Shown: positions 35,515 through 45,624 of the stretch, one piece after another | Layout of the letters: each line of letters begins with the position of its first letter | Numbering within the stretch: position 1 is the first letter of the stretch | Source of the DNA: Clostridium scatologenes | GTDB lineage: Bacteria; Bacillota; Clostridia; Clostridiales; Clostridiaceae | Assembly (NCBI RefSeq): GCF_000968375.1 | Contig: NZ_CP009933.1 | Span: 1,798,001 to 1,862,000, forward strand | DNA length: 64,000 nt | Direction of reading: 5' to 3' | Made by a program: the position numbers and the translations under genes | The notes under the pieces: model-generated | The model's database searches: none | Told to the model about the DNA's origin: nothing | What the model saw: only the letters and a program-made list of their open reading frames with translations

Positions 35515-37557
35515 TTAATTTTTATTCAAATCATATAATTCAATTGAATTTCTTTGTCCGTTCATATTAGATTTATCATTACTTTTTCCACTTTTTAAAG
35601 AAACATTATTCTGCCATTGAGTATTTGGAACAAGTTTTCCATTTTCCTTAACCCAATTCATTATCTCACTATTAGAACCATTCCTTGCCTCACCAATTCC
35701 ACCAATAGTTCCATTTATAATAACATATCTTATTTCTCCATTTTTAACTAATTCCTTAAACTGATCCAAACTAATTATTTTATCTCCTCCACTAAATCCT
35801 CCTATTGTCATTACAGGTTCTCCAGTTTTCAGTATTATATCCGAAGCATAATTCATAGCACTAGGTACTGCCACTAAATACTTTTCATTGCTTTTATTAT
35901 TCTCTAAGAATTCTATGAGCTTTGAATTAGTACTTGAACTAAAGTTTCCAACCTGTTTATTACGCGAAAGTTCTAATCCTGCTGAAGGACTGCTTCCATT
36001 CATCTTATAGAACATTGGCGTAAATGACCAAACTGTTGGTGCTGCTAGAATACCTATGAAAGCTATAGCAGCTACTGTTTTATTCAATATTAAATTCCTA
36101 TTTTTAGTTATTTGAAGCGCTACTAAAATTAGTGAACTTAAAATGCATAAAACTCCTATTGCAATAATTACTATCCTATAACTTGTTAGATTATAGTTAT
36201 AACTTAATAACCTTATTTGAACAGCACCATTTATTATAAGTGAAATTGGTAAAAACCATGCTGCTTTTCTACCTTCCTTATACAATTCCCACATAGACCA
36301 AAATGCAATTCCAGCTAAAGCAGCAATTGATGGTGCCATAGTAGTTAAATAGTATGTGTGGAAAGATCCTTTTGTGAAACTAAAATATATAAATTCAGGA
36401 ATTAACCATGTTATCCATAATATTAATGATAATTTTTTTTTGTTATCAAATGGTACTTTCAACTTTTCCTTTATTGCTGCTGCCAAAAAACCAAACAATG
36501 CAAAAGGTAATAACCAAGATATTTGATCAGATATATTATTATAGGAAAATAATCTTACAATACCAGCTTTTGAAGCATTTCCCATGCCACCAAAATTCAT
36601 ATTATTTGTTGGCATTTTTCTATTTTTCAAGTTAGAATTATCATTATGTTTATTGTTACCTTCCATTCTCGAAAAATTTTCTGGTGATTTCTTTGATACA
36701 TTGGATGCTTTCTTTGCTGTATTTTTATTTTTTGAGTTATCAAAAGCTCCTATTTTCAAACTTTTTCCTAATCCAATTCTCTCTAAACCATTATGTCCAA
36801 TTATGAGCTCCATAACTGAATTATTAGTGCTGCTACCTACAAAGGGTCTATTTGCTGTAGGTGTTAAGTCCACTGCCAAAGCCCAGGAAAATGATACTAC
36901 CAAAAGTACCACACTACCTAAAATAAGATGTTGTATTCTCTTTTTTAAAGATAATTTAGATGAAAGAAGATATGTTATATATAGAGCTGGCGCTACCATG
37001 TAAGCTTCCACCATTTTAATATTAAAACCTATACCTACAAATACCAAACTCAATATAAGATATTTAAATTTACCTTCTTCAGCTGCTTTTGAAATAGCTA
37101 AACAAGCAGCTAATAAAGCCAAAACTAGCAAGTTATCTATAGTATTATTTCTACTTGCAGCTACAAATATAGGCGTTACTGTAAGGCTTAGTGCTGCAAT
37201 CAATGCTGGTATACTTCCAAAGCTTCTTTTAACTAAATAATACATAAACCAAACTGAAATTACTCCAGCAATAGCCTGAGGTAAAATTATGCTCCACCCA
37301 CTAAATCCAAAGATTTTTGCAGATATAGTCTGTATCCAAAAACCTAAAGGTGGTTTGTCTATAGTTACAAAACCAGATGGATCAAAAGATACAAAGAAAA
37401 AATTTTTTAAATTCATCATCATGCTTTTTACACCAGCAGCATAATAAGTATTAGCATAGCCTTCTATACCTATATTAGCCAAATTCAATACTGCTGAAAA
37501 AATTAATATAATGGATATAGCTAAGTTTTCCTTAGTAATTTTTAATTTTTTATTCAA
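35515..37557 (-). CDS. GT39 (ArnT/PMT-like) membrane glycosyltransferase
   Basis: 680 residues with 11-13 membrane helices. The first outside loop has FDPSGFVTIDKPPLGFWIQ, the GT39/GT83 signature with its acidic catalytic residue; a central Asn/Lys/Ser-rich insert (about 275-325) and a C-terminal outside domain from about 515 follow. It should move a sugar from a polyprenyl-phosphate carrier to a lipid, protein or wall polymer. The start is a TTG with AGGAGG nine bases before it; an ATG between them opens only four codons. Flanked by two near-identical palindromes. Confidence 0.82.
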   Translation of the reverse strand: MNKKLKITKENLAISIILIFSAVLNLANIGIEGYANTYYAAGVKSMMMNLKNFFFVSFDPSGFVTIDKPPLGFWIQTISAKIFGFSGWSIILPQAIAGVISVWFMYYLVKRSFGSIPALIAALSLTVTPIFVAASRNNTIDNLLVLALLAACLAISKAAEEGKFKYLILSLVFVGIGFNIKMVEAYMVAPALYITYLLSSKLSLKKRIQHLILGSVVLLVVSFSWALAVDLTPTANRPFVGSSTNNSVMELIIGHNGLERIGLGKSLKIGAFDNSKNKNTAKKASNVSKKSPENFSRMEGNNKHNDNSNLKNRKMPTNNMNFGGMGNASKAGIVRLFSYNNISDQISWLLPFALFGFLAAAIKEKLKVPFDNKKKLSLILWITWLIPEFIYFSFTKGSFHTYYLTTMAPSIAALAGIAFWSMWELYKEGRKAAWFLPISLIINGAVQIRLLSYNYNLTSYRIVIIAIGVLCILSSLILVALQITKNRNLILNKTVAAIAFIGILAAPTVWSFTPMFYKMNGSSPSAGLELSRNKQVGNFSSSTNSKLIEFLENNKSNEKYLVAVPSAMNYASDIILKTGEPVMTIGGFSGGDKIISLDQFKELVKNGEIRYVIINGTIGGIGEARNGSNSEIMNWVKENGKLVPNTQWQNNVSLKSGKSNDKSNMNGQRNSIELYDLNKN

Positions 37558-37731
37558 AATTCATTACCTCCTCAATTAAACTATTTGTACTACATACTTT
37601 GCTTAAATCTATAAAAAATAAATTAATTATATTTATCTATATCTTATAGGTATGTACATATTTTTACATTTTTTTGTGTCAGTTTAATATCAGATTGGTT
37701 ACAATTTTGTTAACACTTTTACCAAAATTAA

Positions 37732-37780
37732 AAGGATTGAGTGTAAATTTGCTCTTATGCAAATTTACACTCAATCCCTT
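37732..37780 (-). terminator. terminator of the ilv-leu operon
   Basis: AAGGATTGAGTGTAAATTTGC and its complement with a 6-base loop, then a T-rich run on the minus strand. The last codons of ilvN lie inside the hairpin. Confidence 0.82.
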
Positions 37781-38273
37781 CTATATCTATTGATTTACAT
37801 CCTCTTTCAAGAGCAGTTACACCTGTTCTCACAATTTCCTTAATTCCATAAGGTTTCATTAGATTAATAAAAGCTGATATTTTTCCTTCATCCCCAGTTA
37901 TTTCAATAGTCATACTTTTATTATTCAAGTCTACAATATTAGCTCTAAATATATTAACTGTTTCTGTAATAGAAGATTTAGTATTCTTATCCACAGTTAC
38001 TTTTACTAAAGCAAGTTCTCTATAGACAGATTTATTTGTATCCAATTCTACTACTTTTATAACCTCTACAAGTTTATTTAATTGCTTATTAATTTGTTCA
38101 AGCATATACTCATCACCTATAATAACAATGGTCATACGTGATATTTCAGGATCTTCTGTAACTCCTACAGTTAAACTGTGAATATTATAGCCTCTTCTGC
38201 TGAATAATCCTGAAATTTTACTTAAAACTCCTGAATGATTTTCTACAAGTACTGATAATACATACTTATTTAT
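37755..38273 (-). CDS. ilvN: acetolactate synthase small (regulatory) subunit, non-ATG start
   Basis: 172 residues with an ACT domain at 3-75 and the ALS_ss_C domain after it. The family N-terminus is intact (NKYVLSVLVENHSGVLS, SGLFSRRGYNIHS, VTEDPEISRMT), but no ATG, GTG or TTG exists in frame before the internal Met at codon 47. GGGGG (38282-38286) is spaced 8 bases from an ATA codon at the exact place where homologues have their Met, preceded by two ATT codons. Starting at the internal ATG would delete the first half of the ACT domain. Valine feedback control of IlvB is the expected role. Last gene of the operon, 14 bases after ilvB. Confidence 0.85.
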   Translation of the reverse strand: MNKYVLSVLVENHSGVLSKISGLFSRRGYNIHSLTVGVTEDPEISRMTIVIIGDEYMLEQINKQLNKLVEVIKVVELDTNKSVYRELALVKVTVDKNTKSSITETVNIFRANIVDLNNKSMTIEITGDEGKISAFINLMKPYGIKEIVRTGVTALERGCKSIDIEGIECKFA

Positions 38274-38287
38274 AATAATCGCCCCCT

Positions 38288-39895
38288 TTAAAAAGTACTT
38301 TCTCGTGGATCAACTTCACATTCTATAATGAAAGTTTTAGTAGATTCCATAGCCTCTTTAAGAGCTTTTTCAAAGGCTTCATTAGAATTAACTCTTTTTC
38401 CTGTAAAACCATAAGCTTCTGCTATTTTTATAAAGTCTGGATTACAGTTTAATGCAACCCCATAGTTTCCTTCATAAATTCTATTTTGTATTTCTCTAAC
38501 CATTCCAAGTCCTGAATTGTTAAACAATATTATTATTAAATTCACATTATTTTGAGCTGCAGTACCAAGCTCAAATAAACTCATCTGGAATGATCCATCT
38601 CCCATAACAGCAACTACTCTTCTATTAGGCTGAGCCATTTTTGCACCTACTGCTGCTGGAAGAGAATATCCCATAGTTCCAAGCCCTCCAGAAGTTAAAA
38701 ATCTTCTTTCACCTTTTACAGTAAAGTTTCTAGCACACCAAATTTGATTTTGACCTACATCTGCTGTAATAATAGCATCATCTTCTATAGTTTCTGATAA
38801 AATCTTTAAGCAACATTTAGGGTCAACCTTATCTTCCCAACATTGCATTTTTACTTCTTTTTGCCAGCTTCTTATCTCATCGATCCACTGATCTGTGTTA
38901 AAAGGTTCTATCCCCTTAATTAATTCCTCTAATATGTTTTTACAATCTCCAACTACAGGAATATTAGTTCCTAAATTTTTTCCTATTTCTGCTGGATCAA
39001 TATCAATATGAATAATTTCTGCATCTTTTCCAAAATATTTAGATCCTGCTGTAGCTCTATCTGCAATTCTAGTACCAATAAGTATTAAAACATCAGCCTC
39101 AGATACTGCTTTATTTGCATAACTAAATCCATGAGATCCAATAAGCCCTACATAATAAGGATTGTCTCCCTGCACACAATCTTTGCCCATTAGAGTATGT
39201 ACAATTGGGATCTTAGATTTTTTAACAAATTCCATTAATTCTTTTTCTGCTTTAGCACATCCAATACCGCCCCCAGTACAGATGAGAGGTTTTTTACTAC
39301 TTTTAATCTTATCTAAAGCTCTTTTTATTTGCCCCTTATGCCCAATAACTGTAGGTTTGTAACCTCTAATATTTACTTCTTCTGGATATTCAAAATCTAT
39401 ATTCTGTTCTTGAATATCTGATGGTATATCAATTAATACAGGCCCTGGTCTTCCCGTTCCTGCTATATAAAAAGCTTCCTTTATAATACGTGGAATATCC
39501 TCAGCACTTTTCACTAAATAATTATGCTTTGTGAAAGATTCCACTGCCCCAGTAATATCCGCTTCCTGAAAAACATCTTTTCCAATTAAATTGGATTTAA
39601 CTTGCCCCGTAATAATAACCATTGGTATAGAATCCATATAAGCTGTAGCAACTGAAGTTATAATATTAGTAGCACCAGGGCCAGAAGTTACAATACAAAC
39701 CCCTGTAGTACCTGTAGATCTTGCAAATCCACTGGCACTATGACCTGCCGCCTGTTCATGTCTAACTAATATATGTTCAATTTCTGATTCTCTTAAAGCT
39801 TCGTATAAAGCTACTACTGTAGCACCTGGATATCCAAATACAGTTTTTATATTTTCTTTTATTAAACATTGAATAATAGCTTCTGCAGCTTTCAT
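38288..39895 (-). CDS. ilvB: acetolactate synthase large subunit
   Basis: 535 residues, thiamine-diphosphate enzyme that makes acetolactate or acetohydroxybutyrate from pyruvate (and 2-oxobutyrate). N-terminal domain with GYPGATVVALYEAL and the catalytic Glu in VRHEQAAGHSA, a central FAD-type domain, and the ThDP motif VMGDGSFQMSLFELGTAAQ. Typical AHAS length or slightly short. Partner of ilvN. Not a fermentative AlsS by context, since it lies in the branched-chain operon with its small subunit. Confidence 0.94.
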   Translation of the reverse strand: MKAAEAIIQCLIKENIKTVFGYPGATVVALYEALRESEIEHILVRHEQAAGHSASGFARSTGTTGVCIVTSGPGATNIITSVATAYMDSIPMVIITGQVKSNLIGKDVFQEADITGAVESFTKHNYLVKSAEDIPRIIKEAFYIAGTGRPGPVLIDIPSDIQEQNIDFEYPEEVNIRGYKPTVIGHKGQIKRALDKIKSSKKPLICTGGGIGCAKAEKELMEFVKKSKIPIVHTLMGKDCVQGDNPYYVGLIGSHGFSYANKAVSEADVLILIGTRIADRATAGSKYFGKDAEIIHIDIDPAEIGKNLGTNIPVVGDCKNILEELIKGIEPFNTDQWIDEIRSWQKEVKMQCWEDKVDPKCCLKILSETIEDDAIITADVGQNQIWCARNFTVKGERRFLTSGGLGTMGYSLPAAVGAKMAQPNRRVVAVMGDGSFQMSLFELGTAAQNNVNLIIILFNNSGLGMVREIQNRIYEGNYGVALNCNPDFIKIAEAYGFTGKRVNSNEAFEKALKEAMESTKTFIIECEVDPRESTF

Positions 39896-40000
39896 TAGTT
39901 TGCCCCCTTATATTATCTATTTATTTAAGTTATAATAGGAATTCCCCAAGTTATATATTATGAAAAGCCCCCTTTTCATTTATCCCATTATATACCCGCT

Positions 40001-41068
40001 CTATTGAATTTCTTGTGTTATAAGATCTCCCATTTTTTCTGTTCCCACTGATATCTTCTCTTGTTCCATAATATCTAATGTACGATAACCTTTGTCTAAA
40101 ACCTTTGAAACTGCATTTTCTATATCTTTTGCTGCTTCTTCCATATTAAAGCTGTATCTAAACATCATTGCAATACTCATAATAGTTCCAATAGGATTAG
40201 CTTTATCACATCCTGCAATATCTGGAGCTGATCCATGAATAGGTTCATACATACCAACTTTTCCTTCTCCAAGGCTTGCAGAAGGAAGCATTCCTAAAGA
40301 GCCAGTAAGCATAGATGCTTCATCACTTAAAATGTCCCCAAACATATTTTCAGTGACAATAGTATCAAACTGCTTAGGATCACGAATAAGCTGCATAGCT
40401 GCATTGTCTACATACATATAATTTAATTCTACATCTTTATAATCCTCTGATATTTTATTTGTGACTTCTCTCCAAAGCCTTGAACTTTCAAGTACATTTG
40501 CTTTATCTATTAATGTAAGCTTTTTATTTCTTTTTCTTGCAACTTGAAAGGCCATTTTTACAATTCTCTCTATTTCAGGAGTAGAATAAACAATAGTATC
40601 CCAAGCTTTTTGTCCCTCTTTTATATCTACTCTCTTTTTTTCTCCAAAATAAGCACCACCAATTAGCTCTCTAACAATCATAATATTTAAGCCATCGCCT
40701 AATACTTCTTCTTTTAAATTTGAAGCAGATTTAAGCTGAGGAAATAAAATAGCTGGTCTTAAATTAGCAAATACTCCTAAAGTCTTTCTTATACCTAAAA
40801 GACCTGATTCAGGTCTTGAATGCCCTGGAAGTTTATCCCACTTAGGTCCACCTACTGCACCTAGAAGTACTGCATCACTACTTTTACAAATTTCTATGGT
40901 TTCCTGTGGAAGTGGAGATCCTGTTTCATCTATAGCTGCTCCACCTATTAATGCTTCCTTAATTTCAAAATCACATTTATATTTATTGGCAATTGCTTTT
41001 ATTACCTTTATTCCCTGTTTAATTATCTCTTTACCTATTCCGTCTCCTGGCATTACTGCTATTTTCAT
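40001..41068 (-). CDS. leuB: 3-isopropylmalate dehydrogenase
   Basis: 355 residues, NAD-dependent, oxidises 3-isopropylmalate to 2-oxoisocaproate. Landmarks: MPGDGIGKEI, AVGGPKWDKLPG, LGIRKTLGVFANLRP, and GDILSDEASMLTGSLGMLPSASLG. Its ATG overlaps the leuD stop codon (TAATG), implying translational coupling. Confidence 0.96.
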   Translation of the reverse strand: MKIAVMPGDGIGKEIIKQGIKVIKAIANKYKCDFEIKEALIGGAAIDETGSPLPQETIEICKSSDAVLLGAVGGPKWDKLPGHSRPESGLLGIRKTLGVFANLRPAILFPQLKSASNLKEEVLGDGLNIMIVRELIGGAYFGEKKRVDIKEGQKAWDTIVYSTPEIERIVKMAFQVARKRNKKLTLIDKANVLESSRLWREVTNKISEDYKDVELNYMYVDNAAMQLIRDPKQFDTIVTENMFGDILSDEASMLTGSLGMLPSASLGEGKVGMYEPIHGSAPDIAGCDKANPIGTIMSIAMMFRYSFNMEEAAKDIENAVSKVLDKGYRTLDIMEQEKISVGTEKMGDLITQEIQ

Positions 41069-41559
41069 TATTCATCCACCTCTTGCTTAATATAATTTAT
41101 AAGCCCATCTGCATCTATAATCTTCTGCATAAATTCAGGAAAAGGAACTGCAGTATAAGTCTTATTTTTAGTGATATTATTTATTACTCCTGTAGAAACA
41201 TCTATAGATACTTCATCATTTTCTTCAATATCTTTTGCAGCTTCAGTACATTCCATTATAGGAAGTCCTATGTTTATTGCATTTCTAAAAAATATTCTTG
41301 CAAAAGTTTCTGCTATAATACAGCCTATACCTGATGCTTTAATAGCAATGGGTGCATGTTCTCTTGAAGAGCCGCATCCAAAATTCTTTCCTGCTATCAT
41401 AATATCTCCAACTGATATTTTGTTATTAAAGTCCTTATCCAAATCTTCCATGCAATGAGCTGCTAACTCCTTTGGATCACTGGTACTTAAATATCTTGCT
41501 GGTATAATGACATCCGTATCTACGTTATTTCCATATTTAATTGCTTTACCCTTAATCAT
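41068..41559 (-). CDS. leuD: 3-isopropylmalate dehydratase small subunit
   Basis: 163 residues, aconitase swivel domain: TDVIIPARYLSTSDP and GKNFGCGSSREHAP. Works with LeuC. It overlaps leuC by one base and leuB by one base. Short LeuD of the archaeal/clostridial type. Confidence 0.96.
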   Translation of the reverse strand: MIKGKAIKYGNNVDTDVIIPARYLSTSDPKELAAHCMEDLDKDFNNKISVGDIMIAGKNFGCGSSREHAPIAIKASGIGCIIAETFARIFFRNAINIGLPIMECTEAAKDIEENDEVSIDVSTGVINNITKNKTYTAVPFPEFMQKIIDADGLINYIKQEVDE

Positions 41560-42824
41560 TATTTTGCTACCTCCTCTGGAGACGAAATTTTCCCTGTAAT
41601 TGCTGATGCTGCTGCTACTGCTGGACTTGCTAAATATACTTCACTTTCTGGATGTCCCATTCTTCCTACAAAATTTCTATTAGTAGTTGCAATAGCTCTT
41701 TCTCCTTTGGCTAAAATCCCCATATGCCCTCCAAGACAAGGTCCACAAGTAGGCGTACTAACCACTGCTCCAGCTTCTATAAAAATTTCTAAAAGTCCTT
41801 CTCTTAAAGCTTCAAGATAAATCTTCTGAGTTGCAGGAAATATAATTGCTCTTACTTTCTTATTAACTTTGTTTCCTTTAAAAACCTTAGCTGCTGCTCT
41901 TAAATCTTCTATTCTTCCATTAGTACAAGAACCTATAACTACTTGATCTATAAAAACCTCTCCAACTTCATCAATGGTTCTTGTATTTTCAGGTAAATGT
42001 GGAAATGCAACTGTAGGTCTAATAGATGATAAGTCTATTTCTATAACTCTGCTGTATTCTGCATCTTCATCTGCAGTATAAACAGTATATTCTCTATTTG
42101 AATGTTCTTTTACATATTCTATAGTTTTATCATCTACTTCAAAAATTCCATTTTTAGCACCTGCTTCAATAGCCATATTAGCCATAGTAAAACGATCATC
42201 CATAGATAAATTTTTTAAACCTTCACCTGTATACTCCATAGATTTATAAAGGGCACCATCTACTCCTATCATTCCTATAATATGAAGAATAACATCTTTT
42301 CCACTTACCCAAGGTGCCATCTTTCCCTTTAGCACAAACTTTATAGCTTCTGGAACCTTGAACCAAGCTTCTCCTGTAGCCATGCCTGCTCCCATATCAG
42401 TACTTCCAATACCTGTGGAAAATGCACCTAAAGCGCCATAAGTACAAGTATGAGAATCTGCACCAATTATTACATCTCCACAAACAGCTAAACCTTTTTC
42501 CGGAATAAGTGCATGTTCTATTCCCATTTGTCCAATCTCAAAATAATTTTCAATTTCCATTTTACATGCAAATTCTCTTGTGCACTTACACTGCTCAGCA
42601 GATTTTATATCCTTATTAGGTGTAAAATGGTCTGGAACAATAGCTATCTTTTTTTTGTCAAACACCTTTTTTACTCCTATTTTGTCAAATTCCTTAATAG
42701 CCACAGGAGTGGTTATATCATTACCTAATACCAAGTCCAATTTTACCTTTATCAATTGTCCAGGTTTTACACTTTCAACTCCTGCATGAGCAGCTAAAAT
42801 TTTCTGTGTCATTGTCATCGCCAT
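41559..42824 (-). CDS. leuC: 3-isopropylmalate dehydratase large subunit
   Basis: 421 residues, aconitase superfamily with a [4Fe-4S] cluster held by three Cys: one in IGSCTNGR and two in TCGPCLGG. Typical of the shorter LeuC2 class (homoaconitase-like). Starts after GGGGGC. A 160-base gap without a gene or clear terminator separates it from leuA. Confidence 0.96.
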   Translation of the reverse strand: MAMTMTQKILAAHAGVESVKPGQLIKVKLDLVLGNDITTPVAIKEFDKIGVKKVFDKKKIAIVPDHFTPNKDIKSAEQCKCTREFACKMEIENYFEIGQMGIEHALIPEKGLAVCGDVIIGADSHTCTYGALGAFSTGIGSTDMGAGMATGEAWFKVPEAIKFVLKGKMAPWVSGKDVILHIIGMIGVDGALYKSMEYTGEGLKNLSMDDRFTMANMAIEAGAKNGIFEVDDKTIEYVKEHSNREYTVYTADEDAEYSRVIEIDLSSIRPTVAFPHLPENTRTIDEVGEVFIDQVVIGSCTNGRIEDLRAAAKVFKGNKVNKKVRAIIFPATQKIYLEALREGLLEIFIEAGAVVSTPTCGPCLGGHMGILAKGERAIATTNRNFVGRMGHPESEVYLASPAVAAASAITGKISSPEEVAK

Positions 42825-42984
42825 ATTATTTGCCCCCTATCTATGTGTTTAAGTTGATATTTATATTTTAAATAATATTATAAAACTTATTTTATTGTAT
42901 TGTTTAACTTATTTATAGGTATAAAAGTCCAATTTAATTAACAAGTCATAGTTAATAAAAGCTTTTATATAAATATATTCATTT

Positions 42985-44529
42985 CTATTGTACTTGTTTA
43001 ACTTCAATTACATCATAATTCATTTCATAATGCATTTTATTAATAGCATTTATAAAAGCCTTTGCACTGGATTCAATGACATCTGTACTAATTCCTTTTC
43101 CTGAATAAATTCTATTATCCTTTTCAATCTTTAAAGTCACTTCTCCTAATGCATCCTTTCCACTACCAATGGCCTTTAAAAAATAATTTTTTAATATCAC
43201 ATCAATTCCAATAGCCTTTTCAATAGCCTTAAAAGTTGCATCCACTGGTCCATCACCTAAGGAAGCTTCTTCAAGCTTCTTATCTTCAAATCCAAGCTTC
43301 ACTGTGGATGTAGCCAAAGTACTATTTCCACTGGAAATTTGGAAATACTCAAGCTTAAATAGTTCTGGAATTTGAAAAGCTTCTTGTATAACTAAAGCTT
43401 CAATATCCTCATCTGAAACAGATTTTTTCTTATCTGCTAAATCCTTAAACTTTATAAAAGCTTCATTTATTTTATCACTACTTAAATTAGCATATCCCAA
43501 TTCTTTCAATCTTTCTTCAAAAGCATGTCTTCCTGAATGTTTACCAAGCACTATAGAGTTTTTCTTTAAGCCAACAGATTCTGGAGTCATTATTTCATAA
43601 GTTTCTCTACAATTTAACACTCCATGTTGATGTATACCTGATTCATGAGCAAAAGCATTAGCTCCCACAATAGCCTTGTTATGTTGAACTTCTACACCTG
43701 TCATATGACTTACTAAATTGCTAGTTTTACTTATTTGTTCTGTAGCTATATCTGTATAACAATTAAAATTATCTGATCGTGTTTTGATAGCCATCACAAT
43801 CTCTTCTAATGCTGCATTACCAGCTCTTTCTCCTAAGCCATTTACTGCACATTCTATCTGTGTTGCTCCATTTTCAATAGCTGCCAAAGAATTTGCCACA
43901 GCTAAACCTAAATCATTATGACAGTGAACACTTATAATTGCTTTTTCAATATTAGGAACATTTTCTTTAATTCCTTTAATAAATGCACCATATTCATTTG
44001 GTGTTGAATATCCTACAGTATCAGGTATATTAAGTATGTCAGCTCCAGCATCTATTACAGCTTCTAATACTTTGTATAAAAATTCAGGTCTTGTTCTTGT
44101 TCCATCCTCTGGTGAAAATTCCACACTTGGACACAATGATTTAGCATACTTAACCATTTCTATAGCTGTATTTAATACTTCATCTGGTTTCATTTTTAAT
44201 TTATGCTCCATATGAAGATCTGAAGTAGCTATAAATGTGTGTATTCTAGGCTTTTCAGCATATTTAAGAGCTTCCCAGGCACGATCTATATCTTTCTTTG
44301 ATGTTCTAGCTAGGCCTACAATAACAGGTCCCTTTACATTTCTAGCAATTGCTTTAACTGCTTCAAAATCTCCTTTTGAAGCAAGGGGAAACCCTGCTTC
44401 AATGACATCTACACCTAATTTTTCAAGTTGCTTTGCTATTTCTAACTTCTCTTGAAGATTTAAACTAACTCCTGGTGTTTGTTCCCCATCCCTCAATGTT
44501 GTATCAAATATATATATTTTCTTATCCAT
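42985..44529 (-). CDS. leuA: 2-isopropylmalate synthase
   Basis: 514 residues, condenses acetyl-CoA with 2-oxoisovalerate. The TIM barrel has TLRDGEQTPGV at the start, SVHCHNDLGLAVANS and HESGIHQHGVL (metal-binding His pair), and the last 130 residues form the leucine-binding regulatory domain (FQISSGNSTLATSTV). A full-length, feedback-regulated type. Confidence 0.95.
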   Translation of the reverse strand: MDKKIYIFDTTLRDGEQTPGVSLNLQEKLEIAKQLEKLGVDVIEAGFPLASKGDFEAVKAIARNVKGPVIVGLARTSKKDIDRAWEALKYAEKPRIHTFIATSDLHMEHKLKMKPDEVLNTAIEMVKYAKSLCPSVEFSPEDGTRTRPEFLYKVLEAVIDAGADILNIPDTVGYSTPNEYGAFIKGIKENVPNIEKAIISVHCHNDLGLAVANSLAAIENGATQIECAVNGLGERAGNAALEEIVMAIKTRSDNFNCYTDIATEQISKTSNLVSHMTGVEVQHNKAIVGANAFAHESGIHQHGVLNCRETYEIMTPESVGLKKNSIVLGKHSGRHAFEERLKELGYANLSSDKINEAFIKFKDLADKKKSVSDEDIEALVIQEAFQIPELFKLEYFQISSGNSTLATSTVKLGFEDKKLEEASLGDGPVDATFKAIEKAIGIDVILKNYFLKAIGSGKDALGEVTLKIEKDNRIYSGKGISTDVIESSAKAFINAINKMHYEMNYDVIEVKQVQ

Positions 44530-44558
44530 AAAAAGACCTCCCTATAGTGCTAAATTTA

Positions 44559-45551
44559 CTACTTTTTATTCCAAGTCATCATTTTTCTAAGTTCTTCACC
44601 AACAGTTTCTATTTGCTGCTGCTTTTCTTGTCTTCTAACAGCATTGAAATTTGGACGATTTATTTGATTTTCAAGAAGCCAATTTCTAGCAAAAACTCCA
44701 TCTTGAATATCCTTCAAAATTCCCTTCATTCCTTTTTTACTTTCTTCTGTAATAACTCTCTTTCCACTTACATAATCTCCATATTCAGCTGTATCACTTA
44801 TTGAATATCTCATATAACCTAGTCCACCTTGATTTATAAGATCTACAATCAATTTAAGTTCATGACAACATTCAAAATATGCACTTTCAGGTTGATATCC
44901 AGCTTCTACTAAAGTCTGGAATCCAGCTTTTATAAGTTCACAAACTCCACCGCATAATACTGCTTGCTCTCCGAAAAGATCTGTTTCTGTTTCTTCCTGG
45001 AATGTAGTTTCCAAAACTCCTGCTCTAGAACCACCAATTCCCTTTGCATAAGCTAAAGCATATTCTTTTGCCTTTCCACTATAATCCTGGTGCATTGCAA
45101 TTAAGCAAGGTACTCCTTTTCCTTCTTTATACTGACTTCTTACAGTATGTCCTGGTCCCTTTGGAGCAACCATTAATACATCCACATCAGCAGGTGGTTT
45201 TATTTGTCCATAATGGATATTGAAACCATGAGCAAACATTAAAGTTTTTCCTTCTGTAAGATTTGGTGCTACACTTTCTTTGTAAAGTGCTGCTTGCTTT
45301 TCATCAGGTATTAATATCATTATAAAATCAGCTATTTTTGCTGCTTCTGAAGCTTCCATTACTTTAAGTCCTGCTTCTTCAGCAATGCCCCAAGATTTGC
45401 TGCCTTTATACAATCCTACACAAACATCCACACCACTGTCTTTTAAGTTAAGTGCATGAGCGTGTCCTTGACTTCCATAACCTATAATCGCTACCTTTTT
45501 TCCTGCTAATAATTCTAAATTTGCATCCTTATCGTAATACATTTTTGCCAT
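44559..45551 (-). CDS. ilvC: ketol-acid reductoisomerase
   Basis: 330 residues, class I short KARI. NAD(P)H loop GYGSQGHAHALNLKDSG, then TTFQEETETDLFGEQAVLCGG and FECCHELKLIVDLI with Mg-binding acids and the catalytic Glu. Converts acetolactate to dihydroxyisovalerate. First enzyme gene after the two small peptides. No ilvD is present in this cluster. Confidence 0.96.
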   Translation of the reverse strand: MAKMYYDKDANLELLAGKKVAIIGYGSQGHAHALNLKDSGVDVCVGLYKGSKSWGIAEEAGLKVMEASEAAKIADFIMILIPDEKQAALYKESVAPNLTEGKTLMFAHGFNIHYGQIKPPADVDVLMVAPKGPGHTVRSQYKEGKGVPCLIAMHQDYSGKAKEYALAYAKGIGGSRAGVLETTFQEETETDLFGEQAVLCGGVCELIKAGFQTLVEAGYQPESAYFECCHELKLIVDLINQGGLGYMRYSISDTAEYGDYVSGKRVITEESKKGMKGILKDIQDGVFARNWLLENQINRPNFNAVRRQEKQQQIETVGEELRKMMTWNKK

Positions 45552-45624
45552 TTCCGTTTCCCCCTAATTTATTCATGAGTTTTTTTATTTAATATACTTT
45601 TGTTAATACAATTTTTCTTAACTT

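Noticed and set aside
37755..38135. Short ilvN starting at the internal ATG (126 residues)
   Set aside because: This would remove the first half of the ACT domain although the conserved upstream codons are intact and a well-spaced GGGGG site stands before them.
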